This document shows positions 58,381 to 64,000 of a DNA stretch of 64,000 nucleotides, piece after piece; the stretch's first letter is position 1, and every line of letters begins with the position of its first letter. The stretch covers positions 1,364,001 to 1,428,000 of the forward strand of contig CATQJD010000111.1 of the NCBI GenBank assembly GCA_958298945.1, written 5' to 3'. Below the pieces are notes generated by a model that ran no database searches, had not been told where the DNA came from, and worked only from the letters and a program-made list of their open reading frames with translations. The translations under genes and the position numbers were made by a program. This stretch comes from Atherix ibis (Eukaryota; Arthropoda; Insecta; Diptera; Athericidae).

Positions 58381-58740
58381 CCTATTCCTCTTAAACATAC
58401 TACTTCATATTCCTCTTAAACATACTACTTCATATTCCTCAAAAATATACTACATCATATTCCTTTTAAACATATTACTTCATATTCTTCTTAAATATAC
58501 TACTTCATATTCCTCTTAAATATACTACTTCATATTCCTCCTAAACATACTACTTCATATTTCTCTTAAACATACTACTTCATATTCCTCTTAAACATAC
58601 TACTTCATGTTCCTCTTAAACATACTACTTCATATTCCTCTTAAACATACTACTTCATATTCCTTTTAAACATACTACTTCATATTACTCTTAAACATAC
58701 TACTTCTTATTCCTCTTAACCATACTACTTCATATTCCTC
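58381..58740 (+). repeat. 600-bp repeat, copy 2
   Basis: This copy parallels 57781-58140 at exactly 600 bp, with substitutions such as CATATTCTTC near 58472 where copy 1 has CATTATCTTC. Between the copies, 58141-58380 holds ordinary units including CCTCGTAAATATAC and an ATATACTACATC unit. Confidence 0.88.
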
Positions 58741-59290
58741 TTAAACATACTAATTCATATTCCTCTTAAATATACTACTTCATATTCATCTTAAATATGC
58801 TACTTCATATTCATCTTAAATATGCTACTTCATATTCCTCTTAAATATACTACTTCATATTTCTCTTAAATATACTACTTCATATTCCTCTTAAATATAC
58901 TACTTCATATTCCTCTTAAATGTACTACTTCATATTCCTCTTAAACATACTACTTCATAATGGTCTTAAACATACTACTTCATATTCCTCTTAAATATAC
59001 TACTTCATATTCCTCTTAAATATACTACTTCATATTCCTCTTAAATATACTACTTCATATTCCTCTTAAATATACTACTTCATATTCCTCCTAAATATAC
59101 TACTTCATATTCCTCTTAAACATACTACTTCGTATTCCTCTTAAGCATACTACTTCATATCCCTCTTAAACATACTACTTCATATTCCTCTTAAACATAC
59201 TACTTCATACTCCTCTTAAACATACTACTTCATATTCCTCTTAAATATACTACTTCATATTCCTCTTAAATATTCAACTTCATATTCCTC
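58741..59290 (+). repeat. Linker block resembling 34.4-34.8 kb and 61.8-62.2 kb
   Basis: The order CATCTTAAATATGC, CATAATGGTCTTAAAC (58956), CCTCCTAAATATAC, CTTCGTATTCC, then TAAATATTCAAC is similar to the end of HOR family E and to 61.8-62.35 kb. I could not assign one exact offset. Nothing other than the satellite is present. Confidence 0.75.
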
Positions 59291-62000
59291 TTAAATATAC
59301 TACTCTTCATATTCCTCTTAAATATATTACTTAATATTCCTCTTAAATATACTACTTCATATTCCTCTTAAATATACGACTTCATATTCCTCTTAAGCAT
59401 ACTACTTCATATTTCTCTTAAACATACTACTTCATATTCCTCTTAAATATACTACTTCATATTCCTCCTAAACATACTACTTCATATTTCTTTTAAACAT
59501 ACTACTTCATATTCCTCTTAAACATACTACTTCATATTCATCTTAAACATACTACTTCATATTCCTCTTAAACATACTCCTTTATATTCCTTTTAAACAT
59601 ACTACTTCATATTCCTCTTAAACATACTACTTCATATTTCTCTTAAACTTACTACTTCATATTCCTCTTTAACATACTACTTCATATTACTCTTAAACAT
59701 ACAACTTCATATTCGTCTTAAACATAATACTTCATATTCCTCTTAAACATACTACTTTATATTCCTTTTAAATATACTACTTCATATTCCTCTTAAATAT
59801 AATACTTCATATTCGTCTTAAATATACTACTTCATATTCCTCTTAAATATACTACTTCATATTCCTCGTAAATATGCTACTTCATATCCCTCTTAAATAT
59901 ACTACTTCATATTCGTCTTAAACTTCTACTTCATATTTCTCTTAAACATACTAGTTCATATTACTCTGAAATATACTACTTCATATTACTCTTAAACATA
60001 CTACTTCATATTCCTCTTAAACATACTACTTGATATTCCTTTTAAACATATTACTTCATATTTCTCTTACACATACTACTTCATATTCCTCTTAAACGTA
60101 CTACTTCATATTCCTCTTAAATATACTACTTCATATTCCCCTTAAATATACTACTTCATATTCCTCTTAAACATACTACTTCATATTCCTCTTTAACATA
60201 CTACTTCATATTCCTCTTAAACATACTACTTCATATTCCTTTTAAACATACTACTTCATATTCCTTTTAAACATACTACTTCATATTACTCTTAAACATA
60301 CAACTTCATATTCGTCTTAAACATAATACTTCATATTCCTCTTAAACATACTACTTTATATTCCCCTTAAATATACAACTTCATATTCCTCTTAAACATA
60401 CTACTTCATATTCCTCTTAAATATACTACTTCATATTCCTCCTAAACATACTACTTCATATTTCTCTTAAACATACTACTTCATATTCCTCTTAAACATA
60501 CTACTTCATATTCCTCTTAAACATACTACTTCATATTCCTCTTAAACATACTCCTTCATATTCCTTTTAAACATACTACTTCATATTCCTCTTAAACATA
60601 CTACTTCATATTTCTCTTAAACTTACTACTTCATATTCCTCTTTAACATACTACTTCAAATTCCTCTTAAACATACTACTTCATATTCCTTTTAAACATA
60701 CTACTTCATATTCCTTTTAAACATACTACTTCATATTACTCTTAAACATACAACTTCATATTCGTCTTAAACATAATACTTCATATTCCTCTTAAACATA
60801 CTACTTTTTATTCCTTTTAAATATACTACTTCATATTCCTCTTAAATATAATACTTCATATTCCTCTTAAATATACTACTTCATATTCCTCTTAAATATA
60901 CTACTTCATATTCCTCGTAAATATGCTACTTCATATCCCTCTTATATATACTACTTCATATTCGTCTTAAACTTCTACTTCATATTTCTCTTAAACATAC
61001 TATTTCATATTACTCTGAAATATACTACTTCATATTACTCTTAAACATACTACTTGACATTCCTTTTAAACATACTACTTCATATTCCTCTTAAACATAC
61101 TACTTCATATTACTCTTAAACATACTACTTAATATTCCTCTTAAACATACTACTTCATATTCCTCTTAAACATACTAATTCATATTCCTCTTAAACATAC
61201 TACTTCATATTCCTCTTAAACATACTACTTCATATTCCTCTTAAATATACTACTTCATATTCTTCTTAAATATACTACTTCATATTCCTCTTAAATATAC
61301 TACTTCCTATTTCTCTTATATATATTACTTCATATTCCTGTTAAATATACTACTTCATATTCCTCTTCAACATACTACTTCATATTCCTCTTAAACATAC
61401 TACTTCATAGTCCTCCTAATATACTACTTCATATTCCTCTTAAATATACTACTTCATATTCCTCTTAAATATACTACTTCATATTCCGCTTAAATATACT
61501 ACTTCATATTCCTCTTAAATATATTACTTCATATTCCTCTTAAATATACTACTTCATATTCCTCTTAAACATACTACTTCATATTCCTCTTAAACATACT
61601 ACTTCATATACCTCTTAAATGTATAACTTTATATTCGTCTTAAATATACTACTTCATATTCCTCTTCAATATACTACTTTTCATATTCCTCTTAAATATA
61701 CTACTTCATATTCCTCTTAAATATACTACTTCATATTCCTCTTAAATATACTACTTCATATTCCTCTTAAACATACTACTTCATATTCCTCTTAAACATA
61801 CTACTTCATATTCCTCTTAAACATACTACTTCGTATTCCTCTTAAACATACTACTTCATATTCCTCTTAAATATACTACTTCATATTCATCTTAAATATA
61901 CTACTTCATATTCCTCTTAAATATACTACTTCATATTCCTCTTAAATATACTAATTCATATTCCTCTTAAATATACTACTTCATATTCCTCTTAAATATA
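59291..62000 (+). repeat. Long-distance copy of 20.7-23.4 kb (offset 38,597 bp)
   Basis: The TAAACTTCTACTTC doublet at 59919 and 60968 keeps the 1,049-bp spacing and lies exactly 38,597 bp from 21322 and 22371. Neighbouring markers agree: AAACTTACTAC (CTCTTTAACATAC following), TCGTAAATATGCTAC, ACTCTGAAATATAC, CTTGACATTCC near 61.05 kb, and CCTATTTCTCTTATAT at 61306 (offset 38,572, one unit less). Private differences include CTATTTCATATTACTC near 61.0 kb in place of CTAGTTC. Confidence 0.92.
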
Positions 62001-64000
62001 CTACTTCATATTCCTCTTAAACATACTACTTCATAATGGTCTTAAACATACTACTTCATATTCCTCTTAAATATACTACTTCATATTCCTCTTAAATATA
62101 CTACTTCATATTCCTCTTAAATATACTACTTCATATTCCTCTTAAATATACTACTTCATATTCCTCCTACATATACTACTTCATATTCCTCTTAAACATA
62201 CTACTTCGTATTCCTCTTAAACATACTACTTCATATTCCACTTAAACATACTACTTCATATTCCTCTTAAACATACTACTTCATATTCCTCTTAAACATA
62301 CTACTTCATATTCCTTTTAAATATACTACTTCATATTCCTCTTAAATATTCTACTTCATATTCCTCTTAAATATACTACTCTTCTTATTCATCTTAAATA
62401 TATTACTTCATATTCATCTTAAATATATTACTTCATATTCCTCTTAAATATACTACTTCATATTCCTCTTAAATATACTGCTTCATATTCCTCTTAAACA
62501 TACTACTTCATATTCCTCTTAAATATACTACTTCTTATTCCTCTTCAATATACTACTTCATTTTTCTCTTGAATATACTACTTCATATTCCTCTTAAATA
62601 TACTACTTCATATTCCTCTTAAATATACTACATCATATTCCTCTTAAATATACTACTTCATATTCCTCTTAAACATACTACTTCATATTCGTCTTAAACA
62701 TACTACTTCATATTCCTACTAAATATACTACATCATATGCCTCTTAAATATACTACTTCCTATTCCTCTTAAATATACTACTTCATATTCCTCTTAAATA
62801 TACTACTTCATATTCCTCTTAAATATACTACTTCATATTCCCCTTAAACATACTACTTCATAATCCTCTTAAACATTCTACTTCATATTCCTCTTAAACA
62901 TACTACTTCATATTATTTTTAAACATACTACTTCATATTCTTCTTAAACATACTACTTCATATTCCTCTTAAACATACAACTTCATATTCCTCTTAAACA
63001 TACTACTTCATATTCCTCTTAAACATACTACTTCATATTCCTCTTAAACATACTGCTTCATATTCCCCTTAAATATACTACTTCATATTCCTCTTAAACA
63101 TACTACTTCATATTCCTCTTAAACATACTACTTCATATTTCTCTTAAACATACTACTTCATATTATTTTTAAGCATACTACTTCATATTATTTTTAAACA
63201 TACTACTTCATATTCCTCTTAAACATACTACTTCATATTCCTCTTAAACATACTACTTCATATTCCTCTTAAACATACTACTTCATATTCCTCAAAAATA
63301 TACTACGACATATTCCTTTTAAACATACTACTTCATATTCCTCTTAAATATACTACTTCATATTCCTCTTAAACATACTACTTCATATTCCTCTTAAAAA
63401 TACTACTTCATATTCCTTTTAAATATACTACTTCATATTCCTCTTAAATATTCTATTTCATATTCCTCTTAAATATACTACTCTTCATATTCATCTTAAA
63501 TATATTACTTCATATTCCTCTTAAATATACTACTTCATATTCCTCTTAAATAATATACTACTTCATATTCCTCTTAAACATACTACTTCATATTCCTCTT
63601 AAACATACTACTTCATATTCCTCTTAAACATACTACTTCATATTCCTCTTAAATATACTACTTCATATTCCTCTTAAATATACTACATCATATTCCTCTT
63701 AAATATACTACTTCAAATTCCTCTTAAACATACTACTTCATATTCGTCTTAAACATACTACTTCATATTCCTCCTAAATATACTACATCATATGCCTCTT
63801 AAATATACTACTTCCTATTCCTCTTAAATATACTACCTCATATTCCTCTTAAATATACTACTTCATATTCCTCTTAAATATACTACTTCATATTCCTCTT
63901 AAACATACTACTTCATATTCCTCTTAAACATACTACTTCATATTCCTCTTAAATATACTACTTCATATTCCTCTTAAACATACTACTTCATAATCCTCTT
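62001..64000 (+). repeat. Long-distance copy of 28.8-30.8 kb (offset ~33,190 bp)
   Basis: CTCAAAAATATACTACGAC is at 30101 and 63291, the 28-bp TAATATAC unit at 30361 and 63551, and CATAATACTC / CATAATCCTC at 30799 and 63989. All are offset by 33,190 bp. The earlier part is offset by 33,216, explained by one 25-bp unit and a 1-bp difference (CCTCTAAAAATATAC near 29350 versus CCTCTTCAATATAC near 62541). The copy is still in register at the window edge. Confidence 0.92.

Larger units (their letters stand above)
1..64000 (+). repeat. 25-bp satellite array filling the entire window
   Basis: The sequence is a tandem array of a 25-bp unit, about 2,560 copies, all in the same orientation. The consensus is AAACATACTACTT (positions 1-13) plus CATATTCCTCTT (positions 14-25). 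Position 4 is C or T (AAACATAC versus AAATATAC), and these two forms occur in local runs. Most units differ from consensus by 0-3 substitutions. The array starts and ends mid-array, so its true length is unknown. Coding is excluded. The single TAA per unit (spanning the unit junction) visits each forward frame every 75 bp because 25 is not a multiple of 3. The reverse strand carries TGA, TAG and TAA in every unit. The sequence shows no inverted units, transposon, unique DNA or RNA gene. Tandem arrays of this scale are known from eukaryotic heterochromatin; the exact chromosomal place is inference. I do not recognise the family by name. Confidence 0.99.

Noticed and set aside
1..64000. Protein-coding genes on either strand
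   Set aside because: One TAA per unit on the + strand closes each frame every 75 bp, and the reverse strand has TGA, TAG and TAA in each unit. The only ATG-started frames of the reverse consensus end within seven codons. Occasional longer gaps between stops arise where a variant removes a stop, and are shadows of the repeat.
1..64000. CRISPR array
   Set aside because: There are no unique spacers between repeats. The 25-bp units abut directly and differ only by substitutions and small length changes.
1..64000. Relation to the human GGAAT satellites, since the reverse strand contains GGAAT once per unit
   Set aside because: The pentamer occurs once per 25 bp and is not iterated; the rest of the unit is unlike those satellites. 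A five-base match is expected by chance.
1..64000. Telomere-like repeats (CCTAA in units such as CCTCCTAATATAC)
   Set aside because: CCTAA occurs singly inside 24-bp variant units and never in tandem.
1..64000. CENP-B box or other defined centromere protein site
   Set aside because: The CENP-B box needs several G and CG-containing core bases that the unit lacks. A centromeric role cannot be argued from sequence alone.
1..64000. Heat-shock element, because the unit has TTCATATTC
   Set aside because: Heat-shock elements need alternating inverted GAA/TTC pentamers. Here both TTC motifs point the same way and GAA is absent from the + strand.
1..64000. Intrinsic DNA curvature from phased A-tracts
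   Set aside because: A-tracts are only three bases in the consensus, and the 25-bp spacing is about 2.4 helical turns, so they are not in phase from unit to unit.
1..64000. A novel multi-gene or defence system
   Set aside because: No genes, RNA structures or non-repeat DNA are present anywhere in the window.

Overview
The whole 64,000-base window is satellite DNA. It is a head-to-tail tandem array of a 25-bp unit, roughly 2,560 copies, running in one orientation from the first base to the last. The consensus unit on the + strand is positions 1-13 AAACATACTACTT followed by positions 14-25 CATATTCCTCTT; position 4 is C in about half the units and T in most of the others. I found no protein-coding gene, RNA gene, transposon, CRISPR array, telomere repeat or stretch of unique sequence. 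Both window edges fall inside the array, so its real boundaries lie outside. An array of this size and kind points to a eukaryotic chromosome, most likely heterochromatin (centromeric, pericentromeric, subtelomeric or a B or sex chromosome). The sequence gives no basis for naming the species, and I do not recognise the satellite family.

The consensus contains no G on the + strand (8 A, 7 C, 10 T; 28% GC, all of it C). G therefore appears only through point variants, giving extreme strand asymmetry over 64 kb.

The 25-mers are not uniform. Shared substitutions and length variants (21, 24, 27, 28, 30 and 31 bp) define nested higher-order repeats (HORs). I measured their periods by hand from matched marker variants. 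From 0.9 to 4.2 kb there are diverged copies with 850-1,419 bp offsets. From 5.0 to 13.5 kb the HOR is about 3.0-3.3 kb. From 13.1 to 18.4 kb, periods of 1,830/1,805 and then 1,356 bp occur. From 17.5 to 22.0 kb there is a contiguous 2,232-bp tandem pair. From 21.3 to 30.0 kb, 3,427/3,452-bp and then 1,929-bp repeats carry an internal 1,049-bp doublet. From 30.0 to 37.7 kb there is a mosaic of short periods (800, 652, 723 and about 225-500 bp). From 37.7 to 57.8 kb a ~2.7-kb HOR is present in about eight copies, and a 6-7 kb part of it is itself repeated at an offset of 9,957-9,982 bp. Pairs at 625 bp (54.5-55.75 kb) and 600 bp (57.8-58.74 kb) follow. From 59.3 to 64.0 kb the array returns to the 20.7-30.8 kb family, at offsets of 38,597 and then about 33,190 bp.

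This pattern is what repeated unequal crossing-over, segmental duplication and local conversion produce. There is no sign of a multi-gene system here. What is worth a second look is the strand-asymmetric composition, the complete lack of interruption, and the nested HOR architecture with marked recombination junctions.
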